The position numbers were made by a program, and so were the translations under genes. Shown piece by piece: positions 8,900 to 17,161 of a stretch of DNA of 58,194 nt. Below the pieces are notes generated by a model that saw only the letters and a list, made by a program, of their open reading frames with translations, was not told where the DNA came from and made no database searches. The stretch is from positions 1 through 58,194 of the forward strand of contig CACYYM010000022.1 in the NCBI GenBank assembly GCA_902778625.1, written 5' to 3'. Within the stretch, counting starts at the first letter, position 1; each line of letters starts with the position of its first letter. Source of the stretch: an uncultured Bacteroidales bacterium (GTDB lineage Bacteria; Bacteroidota; Bacteroidia; Bacteroidales; Bacteroidaceae).

Positions 8900-9229
8900 C
8901 TACCCCTTCATATAATGATAGTGCTTCCTCTTTTCTAAATAAGAGAGGTCGCTTTGGTGGCGATAGGCTTCCTGTTCGAAGCGGAGGTGCTTGTAAGCTT
9001 TCATGCTATCCCTATACTTAATGAAGAGGACGAGCCACTCGATGCCGTACCAGATGAAGAAGGGCAGGTAGAGGAGTTCGCGCTGCTGTGCTGCGTGGAT
9101 GAGCTCGTGGTTGAGCTCCACCTTGTTCAACGGACGGACGGAGAAGATGAAGCCAAAAAGGCAGACTGCCAAGAAGCTTTTTCCCAGCAGCAGCCGTTTG
9201 ACTAAGTAAACCTTATGCCGATTTGCCAT
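8900..9229 (-). CDS. Small membrane protein with HELIH motif
   Basis: A 109-residue protein with an N-terminal membrane segment (LLLGKSFLAVCLFGFIFSV), a conserved centre NKVELNHELIHAAQQRELLY, a second hydrophobic stretch (LPFFIWYGIEWLVLFI) and a basic tail rich in His and Tyr. HELIH fits the HExxH zinc-binding signature of metallopeptidases, placed next to the membrane, but no third zinc ligand is obvious and the protein is very short, so activity is not proven. Its start is 4 bp after the stop of the MFS gene, so the two are one operon. A degraded second copy lies at 4528-4680. Confidence 0.65.
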   Translation of the reverse strand: MANRHKVYLVKRLLLGKSFLAVCLFGFIFSVRPLNKVELNHELIHAAQQRELLYLPFFIWYGIEWLVLFIKYRDSMKAYKHLRFEQEAYRHQSDLSYLEKRKHYHYMKG

Positions 9230-9233
9230 TCTG

Positions 9234-10484
9234 TTACTCGATGAACGACGGGTCGAGCTTCGAGAACTCCTGTTGCTCTTCTTCGTAGTCGATGGCTTCC
9301 TTGTTCTTGGGAATAGCGAAGGTAAGCGCTAGAGCGATGAGATAGAGCACGGCGAGCACGACGTAGAGGTACTCGTAGGGCTTTTGCCACTGGTTGATGA
9401 TGAGGTTCGAGAGCTGGTTGCCGCTCAAGCCTGCCCAAGCCCAGGCACTCAGCGCAAGGCCATGAATCGTGCTGATTTTCTCCATGCCGAACTTGCTTTG
9501 CAACAAGGTTGGCAACGTCGAGAAGCCACCGCCGTAGCCTGCGTTGATGACGCAGAGCATCACAACTACGATGGCGACGCTGCTGCCGAAGGCGAAGCCC
9601 AAGAGCATGACGAGCACCGACGAGGAGAGCAGTATCTTATAGATTGTTTGCTTGTTCTCGGTATAGTCGGACACGGTGGAGTAGCCGAAGCGGCCTGCCG
9701 TGTTGAAGAAAGCAGTGAGCGAGGAGAGCAGCCCAATCATGACGGCAGCGATGCCGACGGTCTGGGCGATGTTCTTCTCGAAGGCGATGAGCGCGAGGCC
9801 GCAAGTGATGTTGATATAGAAGACGAACCAAATCTTCAGGAACGTGCCGTTCTTGTGAACCTGCCAGTAGTCCTTGAGCTTCCACTTGACCTTCGGCTCC
9901 ACCCAGTCCGCAGGCTTCTTGATGAGCCAGGCAGCCGTGAGCATCGAGAAGATACTGATGACGGACATCGAAACGAGCGTTGTGCTGATATCGTATTTTG
10001 CCGTGCACCACTCGATATAGGGCGAGAAGATGACTTTTGACAGGCCGAAGCCGCTGATGGCAATGCCCGTAGCGAGGCCCTTATGCTCCTTGAACCACAG
10101 CATCAGCGTCTTGACGGGCGATAGATAACCGATGCCCAAGCCGATGCCCATCAGGCAGCCGTAGCTCAGCATGATGCCAAGCACCGATTTCGAATAAATA
10201 GAGAAGACGGTCAGCAGCAGGCCGGTGCTGAAGCAAAGACAGGAGACGACCGAAGCCGCCGTAACGTTCTTTTCGACGAACCTGCCGCCGAAAGCTGCCG
10301 ACATGCCGAGGAAAAAGATGGCGAGTGAGAAGGCAAACTCGATTTCCTTGACCGAGCAACCCACCTCTGTCGCGATGTCGCCCTTCAGGAGCGACCAGCA
10401 ATAAACACTACCGATGCAGGCGTGGATTAGCAACGCAGGCACTGCTGCACGCATCCATTTGTTATCCAAAAATGATGTTCTCAT
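9234..10484 (-). CDS. MFS transporter, OxlT-like
   Basis: A 416-residue protein with about twelve membrane helices. The N-terminal helix (IHACIGSVYCWSLLKGDIAT) matches the oxalate/formate antiporter subgroup of the major facilitator superfamily, whose members carry small carboxylates such as oxalate, formate, lactate or pyruvate. The loop after helix 4-5 (LMLWFKEHKGLATGIAISG) is also typical. The start was chosen at MRTSFLDNKW because a strong promoter ends 24 bp upstream and an earlier in-frame start would lie within it. The substrate cannot be told from the sequence. The HELIH membrane protein follows 4 bp after it. Confidence 0.85.
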   Translation of the reverse strand: MRTSFLDNKWMRAAVPALLIHACIGSVYCWSLLKGDIATEVGCSVKEIEFAFSLAIFFLGMSAAFGGRFVEKNVTAASVVSCLCFSTGLLLTVFSIYSKSVLGIMLSYGCLMGIGLGIGYLSPVKTLMLWFKEHKGLATGIAISGFGLSKVIFSPYIEWCTAKYDISTTLVSMSVISIFSMLTAAWLIKKPADWVEPKVKWKLKDYWQVHKNGTFLKIWFVFYINITCGLALIAFEKNIAQTVGIAAVMIGLLSSLTAFFNTAGRFGYSTVSDYTENKQTIYKILLSSSVLVMLLGFAFGSSVAIVVVMLCVINAGYGGGFSTLPTLLQSKFGMEKISTIHGLALSAWAWAGLSGNQLSNLIINQWQKPYEYLYVVLAVLYLIALALTFAIPKNKEAIDYEEEQQEFSKLDPSFIE

Positions 10485-10507
10485 GACGATGTTTTTTCTT
10501 TTCGCTG

Positions 10508-10538
10508 CAAAGGTACGAATAAGTGAGGACAATACAAA
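10508..10538 (-). promoter_or_regulatory. Promoter of the MFS gene
   Basis: On the minus strand TTTG (10538-10535), 19 bp, then TACCTTTG (10515-10508) followed by CAGC: a perfect Bacteroidota promoter. The whole 38-bp block, including the spacer, is nearly identical (35 of 38) to the rpoN promoter at 36784-36814 and its upstream flank. Confidence 0.85.
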
Positions 10539-10600
10539 AGAAAAACCGGTGTTTTTCTTTTTTTTGTTGAGCGAAGGCCGATTCGCCAGAGGGCAAAAAA

Positions 10601-10683
10601 ATCCCCGCAAGCGGCGATTTAATTTCCGCGTGCGGGGAAGGGCAACGCCGCGTGCGGGGATTGCAATCCTCGCGTGCGGCGTT
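10601..10683. repeat. 22-bp dyad array B1, four units (CCGC..GCGG arms)
   Basis: Left arms ATCCCCGC, ATTTCCGC, AACGCCGC, ATCCTCGC; centres AA, GT, GT, GT; right arms GCGGCGAT, GCGGGGAA, GCGGGGAT, GCGGCGTT; linkers TTA, GGGC, TGCA. The first linker is one base short, so the period is 21 and then 22, 22. The last arm touches the stop codon of the GH123 gene at 10684, and the array ends about 60 bp upstream of the MFS promoter. Confidence 0.9.
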
Positions 10684-12318
10684 TTATTTGCTCAATTTCC
10701 AGAGGAGGTCGTTCATCCGCTGAAGCAGTGCAACGGGGTCTACGTCCTTCTCGTATTTATTGGACGCGAAGTAGCGGAGCATCTCGTCGAGGTCCTTGGC
10801 GCCCTTGAGATTGAGCTCAGGACGGAGCAGGCGGATTTTCTCGTACGCCTGAATGCCTTCCACGAGGCGCTCGAAGCGGATGCTGCTGCCCTCGGGATAG
10901 ACGAGATAGGTGTCGCCGGCAGGCCAGTTTCCGAAACGGCTGTCTTCATTCGGCTGCTTCGGCCAGCTGTTGTAAGCCCAACGCAAATAGCCGTCGTAGC
11001 CGCAGGCAGCGGCGTGCAGGCCGAGGTAAGCGGACTCTGCTGGCGGCGAGAAGGTGAAGGTGTTGGGGCGTTCCGGTCCGCAGCAGGTGTAGAAGGTAAT
11101 CTTCTGTCCCTTCGCCGTGCGTCTTCTCAAGCCCTCGCCCTTGATGAGGTCGTATTGGAAAGCGACGCTGATGTCGTCCACGCGGTCGGCTGCCTCACTG
11201 TCAACGCTGTAGTTTGCGGCTCCTTCAATTTTGAACTCGGGGTCGGCATCCTGTATCGTCTGCCAAGCAGCTTCCATCTGATCCTTTGGGCGTTCGTCCA
11301 TGGCGATGTGCGTGCGCTGAAACCAACCCTTCTCCCTAAGGTGACGACTGAAGTCGCGAAGGAAAGGCACGATGAAATCGTGGTATTTCTGCTCTCCGGG
11401 ACGGCAGGCGAGCTCCTTCACACTGTTCGTTGCGCAGTCGTAATAGTCGAAACGGTAGTGCCAGGGAACGAGCGTGTAGCAGTCGATTTGCTCCGTGATT
11501 CCGCACGACATCATGAACTCTACCCAGCGGTCGAACACGGTGTAGTCGTAGCGCCAACTGCCGTCGAGTTGTTTCATCTTGGCTATCATGCTCTCGAACG
11601 GGTCGTAGGTTTGGCCGTTCCAAGGATGGCTGATGACGGAGCAAGTGATAACTTTCTGCCCGGCAGCCGCGAGTAGTTGCATGAGCGGACGCATCCGGTC
11701 GAAGTGCTCCTTGCTCCAGAGCGGCACGTCAAAGATGCGAGCAACGGCGTAAGGATTCTGCCAGAGGTCGAGGTGGAAACGCCATTCTCTTGGTTCTGGT
11801 AGCACGCGGTCGGCAACCTGTACCTGCAAGGGCAGCGACAACTTTTTACCGTCGGCCGTTACAGTCATGGTGCCGCTGTAGGTGCCGGCTTTCACTTCGG
11901 CTGGCACGTGGATGTCGAGCCAAAGGGGTAACGTCGTTCTTGCTTCCACCTGTGTCGTCTTGACAGGATCGAGGCGGTCGCTGACCATCATCGAATCCTT
12001 CTTGTTGTAGAAAGGTTCGGCCATCACTTCGCGCACGAAATATTTCTTCACGGCGGCAGCAGGTATGATGCTCCGTCCGTTCTTTAAGTCGCTGACGGCA
12101 ATGGAGACGTCCTGCAGCTCGTTTTGTGTGGTGAGCACGGCTTGTGCTGATACTCTTTCGCCACGCCACGCACGCAGCAGCGGCGACTTCTTCGAGGTCT
12201 GTGCCGGCATCTCTGATTTGGAGTAACGCACGTCGATGCTGCCCCAGCCAAGACTCGTTTGTGCATTGGTGCAAAGGCAAAAAATTGCGATGAAATGGGC
12301 AAAAATGAAACGTTTCAT
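10684..12318 (-). CDS. Secreted glycoside hydrolase, GH123/DUF4091 type
   Basis: A 544-residue protein with a signal peptide (cleavage after CTNA). Residues about 25-170 form a beta-sandwich domain; residues 175-480 hold the TIM-barrel-like catalytic part known as DUF4091. The motif HIAMDERP at 338-344 gives adjacent D341-E342, the position of the catalytic Asp-Glu pair of GH123 enzymes (beta-N-acetylgalactosaminidases using a substrate-assisted mechanism). Other supporting segments are WRFHLDLWQNPYAVAR and YLRWAYNSWP. It probably releases N-acetylgalactosamine or a related sugar from host or dietary glycans in the periplasm. It lies 12 bp after the DUF3109 gene and is likely read with it. 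The 22-bp array directly adjoins its stop codon. Confidence 0.85.
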   Translation of the reverse strand: MKRFIFAHFIAIFCLCTNAQTSLGWGSIDVRYSKSEMPAQTSKKSPLLRAWRGERVSAQAVLTTQNELQDVSIAVSDLKNGRSIIPAAAVKKYFVREVMAEPFYNKKDSMMVSDRLDPVKTTQVEARTTLPLWLDIHVPAEVKAGTYSGTMTVTADGKKLSLPLQVQVADRVLPEPREWRFHLDLWQNPYAVARIFDVPLWSKEHFDRMRPLMQLLAAAGQKVITCSVISHPWNGQTYDPFESMIAKMKQLDGSWRYDYTVFDRWVEFMMSCGITEQIDCYTLVPWHYRFDYYDCATNSVKELACRPGEQKYHDFIVPFLRDFSRHLREKGWFQRTHIAMDERPKDQMEAAWQTIQDADPEFKIEGAANYSVDSEAADRVDDISVAFQYDLIKGEGLRRRTAKGQKITFYTCCGPERPNTFTFSPPAESAYLGLHAAACGYDGYLRWAYNSWPKQPNEDSRFGNWPAGDTYLVYPEGSSIRFERLVEGIQAYEKIRLLRPELNLKGAKDLDEMLRYFASNKYEKDVDPVALLQRMNDLLWKLSK

Positions 12319-12330
12319 GATAATTGTTAG

Positions 12331-12894
12331 TTATAGTAGTCCTTGTCTTTTGAGTTCGTTTGCTGTCTTGCAGAGTTCGTCGTACCATTCTTTTCCGAAG
12401 CGTCGGATGAGTGGTTCGCGCAGGAACTGGTAGAGACGGATGCCGCGTTCTGTGCCGAGACGGATGGCATCCTCGCAGATGTTCCAACGGTGATAGTTCA
12501 GTCCAGTCAGCGGTCCGAGCTTCTTCTCGCGGATAGGATATAGGTGGCAACTGATGGGCTTCTGCTTGAGGAGGCAGCCTTGCGGACCCCTGAAGGCGCA
12601 GTTGCCGCCGCACACGATGCTCGTCACGAGTTCGCCTTCAGGGTCAGGATAAGCAACGCCTTGCTTGTCGATGACTGCCTGAGCGCCAGCCGAAAGCCTC
12701 GGCCACAGGTCGTCGAGTTGTTCCTCAATGTCTCCTATCTCATCCAACGTGACGGGCGCTCCCGCATCTCCCTCTTCGCAGCAGCGTCCGTGGCAGCGTT
12801 CGATGTCGCAGCAGAAATACTCCGTCAGGATATCCGAGTGCAGGATGACGTCGCCCACCTCAATGAGGTTACCAAACGATTGGCCTTTGCCCAT
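12331..12894 (-). CDS. DUF3109 family cysteine-cluster protein
   Basis: A 187-residue protein when started at MGKGQSFGNLIEVGDVILHS. This start overlaps the end of ung by 26 bp in another frame, which suggests translational coupling; longer versions would run further into ung. Cysteines cluster as CCDIERCHGRCC near the N-terminus and CGGNCAFRGPQGCLLKQKP followed by SCHLYPIR in the middle, the layout of the DUF3109 and YkgJ-type families thought to bind zinc or an iron-sulfur cluster. The biological role is unknown. It is encoded in a run with ung, gpmI and the GH123 gene. Confidence 0.85.
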   Translation of the reverse strand: MGKGQSFGNLIEVGDVILHSDILTEYFCCDIERCHGRCCEEGDAGAPVTLDEIGDIEEQLDDLWPRLSAGAQAVIDKQGVAYPDPEGELVTSIVCGGNCAFRGPQGCLLKQKPISCHLYPIREKKLGPLTGLNYHRWNICEDAIRLGTERGIRLYQFLREPLIRRFGKEWYDELCKTANELKRQGLL

Positions 12895-13531
12895 GCTGCG
12901 TGAGGTATTCGTTGCACTTAAGGAAATGCCCGTTGCCCATGAAGCCACGCATCGCGCTCAATGGACTGGGATGTGCACTCATCAGGACAAGGTGGCGGCT
13001 CTGGTCGATGAGGGCAGCCTTCCGTCCTGCCGGAGCGCCCCAAAGCATGAAGACAAGATTGTCCCGACCTCTGCTGAGGGCTGAAATGGCTGCATCCGTG
13101 AAGGTTTCCCATCCCTTTCCACTATGGCTGAAAGCCTGGTGTTCCCTGACTGTGAGGCAGGTGTTGAGCAGGAAGACGCCCTGCTGTGCCCAACGTGTCA
13201 GGTTGCCGCTCTGCGGGATGGGTGCTCCTGTCTCGGCCTGTATCTCCTTGAAGATATTCTGGAGTGAGGGCGGGAAAGGTATGCCGTCGTTCACGCTGAA
13301 GCATAGTCCGTGCGCTTGCCCGGGGCCGTGATAGGGGTCTTGACCGAGGATGACGACGCGAACCTGATTGAATGGCGTCGTATCGAAGGCGTTGAAGATG
13401 AGCCGACCAGGTGGGTAGCAGGTACCCGAAGCGTATTCCTGCCGCACGAACTGCGTCAGTTCTGCGAAGTAAGGCTTGCTGAACTCTTCGGCCAATTGCT
13501 GCTTCCAGGAAGGCTCTATCTTGACGTCCAT
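12869..13531 (-). CDS. ung: Uracil-DNA glycosylase
   Basis: A 220-residue cytoplasmic repair enzyme that removes uracil from DNA. The water-activating motif GQDPYHG (63-69, catalytic Asp65) and the C-terminal HPSPLSAMRGF loop that enters the minor groove are both present, with FLLNTCLTVREHQAFSH between them. Length and motifs are those of family 1 enzymes. The start MDVKIEPSWK was chosen because AGGAAAG precedes it. It follows gpmI after 41 bp and overlaps the DUF3109 gene. Confidence 0.97.
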   Translation of the reverse strand: MDVKIEPSWKQQLAEEFSKPYFAELTQFVRQEYASGTCYPPGRLIFNAFDTTPFNQVRVVILGQDPYHGPGQAHGLCFSVNDGIPFPPSLQNIFKEIQAETGAPIPQSGNLTRWAQQGVFLLNTCLTVREHQAFSHSGKGWETFTDAAISALSRGRDNLVFMLWGAPAGRKAALIDQSRHLVLMSAHPSPLSAMRGFMGNGHFLKCNEYLTQHGQRPIVW

Positions 13532-13572
13532 AGTTAGTTTAAGTTCTTTCCTAGGAGAGGATTTAGGAGAGG

Positions 13573-15090
13573 CTACTTGATGAGGCACTTGCCTGTCATT
13601 TCCTTCGGCTGCTCGAGTCCCATGATGTGCAGGATGCTGGGAGCCACGTCGGCCAATACGCCGTTCTCTACGGTGACGTCCTGGCGGTCGGTGATGTAGA
13701 TGAAGGGCACGGGGTTGAGGGAGTGAGCGGTGTTGGGTGTGCCGTCGGGGTTGATGGCATTGTCGGCGTTGCCGTGGTCGGCGATGATGATGGCTTCGTA
13801 GCCAGTAGCCTTAGCTGCCTCGATAACCTCGCCGACGCACTTGTCGACGGCTTTCACGGCGGCCTCGATGGCTTCGTAAACGCCAGTATGACCCACCATG
13901 TCGCCGTTCGCGAAGTTCACCACGATGAAGTCGTACTTGTCCTGCTTGATGGCTTCCACCAGTTTGTCCTTCACTTCGTAGGCGCTCATCTCGGGCTTGA
14001 GGTCGTAGGTCGCAACCTTCGGACTAGCGACGAGGATGCGCTCCTCGCCTTCGTAGGGAGCTTCTCTGCCGCCGTTGAAGAAGAAGGTGACGTGTGCGTA
14101 CTTCTCTGTCTCGGCTGTGTGGAGTTGCTTCAAGCCTTTGCTGCTGATGTATTCGCCGAGGGTGTTCTCGACATTCTCCTTCGGGAAGAGGATGTGCACA
14201 CCGGTGAAGCTTGCGTCGTAGGGCGTCATACAGTAGTACTGCAAGCCGGGGATGGTCTTCATGCCCTGCTCGATCATGTCCTGCTGCGTCAGCACGATGG
14301 TGAGCTCCTTGGCGCGGTCGTTGCGGTAGTTGAAGAAGATGACGACGTCGCCTTCCTTGATTGTGCCGTCCACCAGGCAGTTGTTGATGGGCTTGATGAA
14401 CTCGTCGGTGACACCTTCGTCGTAACTTTCCTGCATAGCCTCGATGAGGTCCTTTGCCTGTTTGCCCTCACCGCTGACGAGCAAGTCGTAGGCAATCTTC
14501 ACGCGTTCCCAGCGCTTGTCGCGGTCCATTGCATAGAAGCGACCGATGATGCTGGCAATCTTGGCGTTGCCTGCCTCGTTGCACTTGTCGATGAGCTGCT
14601 GGATGAAGCCGATGCCACTCTTCGGGTCGGTGTCGCGACCGTCCATAAAGCAATGCACGAACGTCTGCTTTACGCCGTATTCCTTACCAATCTCGACGAG
14701 TTTGAAGAGGTGGTCGAGCGAACTGTGTACGCCGCCGTTCGAGGTCAGACCCATCAGGTGGACGTTCTTGCCGTTAGCCTTAGCGTACTCGTAAGCGCTA
14801 ACGATTTCGGGGTTCTTCATGATGCTGCCGTCGGCACAAGCGCGGTTAATTTTCACAAGGTCCTGATAGACGATGCGACCGGCACCGATGTTGAGGTGAC
14901 CGACCTCCGAGTTACCCATCTGTCCATCGGGCAGACCGACGTTCTCACCGCTTGCCAAGAGTTGGCTGTGAGGATAGGTTGCATTCAGTTTGTCGAGGTT
15001 TGGAGTCGGTGTGTTGAAGATGACATCTCCCTTGCCATGAGCACCGATGCCCCAGCCGTCGAGAATCATCAAAAGAGCTTTCTTTGCCAT
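13573..15090 (-). CDS. gpmI: 2,3-bisphosphoglycerate-independent phosphoglycerate mutase
   Basis: A 505-residue glycolytic enzyme that interconverts 3- and 2-phosphoglycerate using two Mn ions. The N-terminus [14 protein letters not shown] carries a metal-binding Asp, [16 protein letters not shown] holds the phosphoserine nucleophile (Ser61), and [12 protein letters not shown] and IIADHGNAD supply the remaining metal ligands. Length is typical. It is the first gene of a run with ung, DUF3109 and GH123. Confidence 0.97.
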   Translation of the reverse strand: MAKKALLMILDGWGIGAHGKGDVIFNTPTPNLDKLNATYPHSQLLASGENVGLPDGQMGNSEVGHLNIGAGRIVYQDLVKINRACADGSIMKNPEIVSAYEYAKANGKNVHLMGLTSNGGVHSSLDHLFKLVEIGKEYGVKQTFVHCFMDGRDTDPKSGIGFIQQLIDKCNEAGNAKIASIIGRFYAMDRDKRWERVKIAYDLLVSGEGKQAKDLIEAMQESYDEGVTDEFIKPINNCLVDGTIKEGDVVIFFNYRNDRAKELTIVLTQQDMIEQGMKTIPGLQYYCMTPYDASFTGVHILFPKENVENTLGEYISSKGLKQLHTAETEKYAHVTFFFNGGREAPYEGEERILVASPKVATYDLKPEMSAYEVKDKLVEAIKQDKYDFIVVNFANGDMVGHTGVYEAIEAAVKAVDKCVGEVIEAAKATGYEAIIIADHGNADNAINPDGTPNTAHSLNPVPFIYITDRQDVTVENGVLADVAPSILHIMGLEQPKEMTGKCLIK

Positions 15091-15132
15091 AATTCTATTT
15101 TTTTATGTTTGTCTTTTCCTTTATTGCGGGTG

Positions 15133-15140
15133 CAAAGTTA
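15133..15140 (-). promoter_or_regulatory. -7 box of gpmI
   Basis: The minus strand reads TAACTTTG followed by CACC, 42 bp upstream of the start codon. The -33 position 19 bp upstream reads TATG, a poor match, in an AT-rich simple repeat. Confidence 0.5.
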
Positions 15141-15206
15141 CGAATTATTATTCATAATTCATAATTAGCAATTCATAAATTTTCGTTCAGGCAGGCTTTG
15201 TGAAAA

Positions 15207-15289
15207 AACAACGCGTGCCTAGTTGGCCAACTAAGCACGTCATATTTTAAATTTAACACGTTAAGTTTGTGAAATAGGCACGCTATGTT
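15207..15289. repeat. 22-bp dyad array A2, four units, diverged
   Basis: Left arms AACAACGC, AACTAAGC, AATTTAAC, AAATAGGC; centres GT, AC, AC, AC; right arms GCCTAGTT, GTCATATT, GTTAAGTT, GCTATGTT; linkers GGCC, TTA, TGTG. One linker is a base short. The arms vary most here, yet the AA....C / G....TT frame and the spacing remain. It lies between the lipoprotein gene stop (15319) and the gpmI promoter. Confidence 0.8.
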
Positions 15290-15318
15290 TTCTGATACTC
15301 TGCTGGGCTGTTTCTGAT

Positions 15319-16314
15319 CTACCGGCTCAGGTTCATCCAGAAGACCTTGTCGTTGTGGATTCGCGACACAGCCCACCAGTTGCATGGGACGGCAGAACGT
15401 GGAGCATCGGCAGAATTGAGTTCAAGGATATAGAGCTTGTCGCCTAACACTTGAACTTTTAGGTCATAAAGTTTCCGACGTCTTTGCCTGTCAAAGATTC
15501 TGAAGGCTTGCATATAATAAAACTTCCACTTCCCTCCGGGATAGAACGACGACAAGTATGCTCCCTTGATGGGTCGTTCAGTAATCAGTGCCGTCATGCG
15601 CTTGTTAAGTTCTGCCGACAGTTCATCGCTGCGCCCTTCGCCCTTGATGGTGACAATGTAAAGTGTGCCTGTAATCTTTGCCGCAGCCAATGAGTCTGTA
15701 CCAATGCCTTTGTATCGAAGGTCGAGCTGTTCGTTCTTGAAGTCAGTGAAGGGCACGCCCTCGTCCCATTCGTAGCAGACGTCTTGTGTTTTCACGTCCT
15801 TCTGCTCTTTGAGGAACTTCTGAAGGACTGCTTGAATAGGCGTGGCATCGTATGGGGCAGTTTCATACTTGGCAGGCCTCATGTAGGTATGGGTAAGGCT
15901 GACGATTCCTCCCATTTGCTTGTCCTTGTAGCTCTTGAAACTGAGCAGTTCCAGAGGCTTGCTGCTCATGGTGATGCTGTAGTCGAGCGAGTCGCCTTCC
16001 CAGTAGCGGTAGCTCTTCTCTGCTTTCTCAGACAGCTTGTCCAGCAAGTCTGGCATCTTGTCTTTCAGGAAGAGGAGGCTGCTTTTCTTCACATAGCTGT
16101 CCTTCTCATCAGTGAAATAGTGGAACCAGCGCTCGTCCTGGTAAGTGGAATCCCCTCCGCAGATGATGTAGCGATACACTTGCTCTCCTCTGTTTATCAG
16201 GCTGTCCATCAGTTCGCCCACGGTCTCAATCTGCCGCTCATGCAGGGGCTGTTTGCATGATGCAAGGCTCAGGACGGCGAGCATGATGGTTGTAATCATA
16301 TATAAACGTCTCAT
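15319..16314 (-). CDS. Lipoprotein of an ECF sigma operon, unknown function
   Basis: A 331-residue protein with a lipoprotein signal (MRRLYMITTIMLAVLSLASC; lipid on Cys20). The mature part is Lys/Tyr-rich and mixed alpha/beta, with KSYRYWEGDSLDY and FYPGGKWKFYYMQAFRIFDR and no domain I recognise. It starts 6 bp after the stop of the small membrane gene, itself overlapping the sigma factor gene, so it is the third gene of a sigma operon. Such third genes are often the envelope target or a partner of the anti-sigma protein. It should face the periplasm from either membrane. Confidence 0.7.
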   Translation of the reverse strand: MRRLYMITTIMLAVLSLASCKQPLHERQIETVGELMDSLINRGEQVYRYIICGGDSTYQDERWFHYFTDEKDSYVKKSSLLFLKDKMPDLLDKLSEKAEKSYRYWEGDSLDYSITMSSKPLELLSFKSYKDKQMGGIVSLTHTYMRPAKYETAPYDATPIQAVLQKFLKEQKDVKTQDVCYEWDEGVPFTDFKNEQLDLRYKGIGTDSLAAAKITGTLYIVTIKGEGRSDELSAELNKRMTALITERPIKGAYLSSFYPGGKWKFYYMQAFRIFDRQRRRKLYDLKVQVLGDKLYILELNSADAPRSAVPCNWWAVSRIHNDKVFWMNLSR

Positions 16315-16320
16315 AGTGTT

Positions 16321-16665
16321 TTATTGCATTTCGTTTGTTGTGTATTTTCGGACGTAGGCGGCCAGCCTTTCGCCCTTTTCTTTTATCTCTTGCTGGTGTA
16401 CGAGCTGGGCCTCCAACCCGCCTGCCACCCGCCATTGACCATTGACCATTGTCTGTTGTCCGTTGTCTGTTGTCTGTTGTCCATCATCTGTTCGTGGCGG
16501 CATGAGAAGGATGAAGGCGATGCCTGCGGCACAGGCTGCGACAGCCAGTGGCCAGAGGCGAATCGTTCGATGCGGCTTGGTCAACTGCTCGAACTCTTCG
16601 GTGAGGTCGGCCTCGAAGATGTCGATGTCCTCGGCTGCCTGGTGAATCAGTTCCTTGTCAATCAT
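16321..16665 (-). CDS. Single-pass membrane protein, putative anti-sigma factor
   Basis: A 114-residue protein: an acidic N-terminal cytoplasmic part (residues 1-35, IDIFEADLTEEFEQL), one membrane helix (LWPLAVAACAAGIAFILLM, about 37-56) and a short periplasmic tail ending in Lys-rich helix. The gene overlaps the sigma factor gene by ATGA, the classic arrangement of a sigma and its membrane anti-sigma. No standard anti-sigma domain is visible, so this is inferred from place and topology. The stretch DDGQQTTDNGQQTMVNGQW just after the helix is encoded by 7-bp tandem repeats, so a gain or loss of one unit would shift the frame right after the membrane helix. Confidence 0.6.
   Translation of the reverse strand: MIDKELIHQAAEDIDIFEADLTEEFEQLTKPHRTIRLWPLAVAACAAGIAFILLMPPRTDDGQQTTDNGQQTMVNGQWRVAGGLEAQLVHQQEIKEKGERLAAYVRKYTTNEMQ
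16432..16487. repeat. 7-bp tandem repeat inside the putative anti-sigma gene
   Basis: Seven consecutive heptamers on the plus strand, CCATTGA, CCATTGA, CCATTGT, CTGTTGT, CCGTTGT, CTGTTGT, CTGTTGT, then a degraded CCATCAT. Because 7 is not a multiple of 3, slippage by one unit changes the reading frame of the gene. Confidence 0.9.
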
Positions 16666-17108
16666 CGTTTGGCTTGCCAGAGCATCGTGCTTGCCGTGCG
16701 CTTCGAGACGCCTGTCTGTTCAGCCATCTCCTCGATGCTCAGCTTTTCGCCCTTCATTCGGATGAACCTTTGCTCGGAAGGCGTCAACTCGGCGATGGCT
16801 TGCTCCAGTTGCTTTCTTTGTTCTTGTTGTAGAAGAGGAGTGTCGGCTGAGGCCTCAGAAGGCATTATGAGAGGTTCAGTTTCTCGAAGTCTCTGCCTTC
16901 GCCAGACGCTCACGCACAGGTTCTTTGTTGCTTTGATGAGCAAGGCTTCTGTGTTGTCGCCGCTCTTCCAACCTCTTTCAAGCATTCGCATACAGACTTC
17001 CTGCACCACATCCTCAGCATCCTCCCTATTGTGGAAGAAACTCATGGCAACAAGCATCATCTCGTCGCGCGTCTGGAGGAGCAAATGTTCGAACTCTGTC
17101 TGTGTCAT
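16662..17108 (-). CDS. ECF-type RNA polymerase sigma factor
   Basis: A 148-residue protein. Residues 1-65 are sigma region 2 (HNREDAEDVVQEVCMRMLER for core binding, ALLIKATKNLCVSVWRR for the -10 region). Residues about 95-148 are region 4 with a helix-turn-helix (LTPSEQRFIRMKGEKLSIEE, MAEQTGVSKRTASTMLWQAKR). It should direct RNA polymerase to envelope-response promoters and is probably held by the membrane protein encoded next, which it overlaps by four bases. A TTGAC lies upstream but no clear TAnnTTTG box. Confidence 0.92.
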   Translation of the reverse strand: MTQTEFEHLLLQTRDEMMLVAMSFFHNREDAEDVVQEVCMRMLERGWKSGDNTEALLIKATKNLCVSVWRRQRLRETEPLIMPSEASADTPLLQQEQRKQLEQAIAELTPSEQRFIRMKGEKLSIEEMAEQTGVSKRTASTMLWQAKR

Positions 17109-17161
17109 CTGCCTATATAACGCACGACATCACGAAATGTCAAGTAAGAAAACAAACTTTT

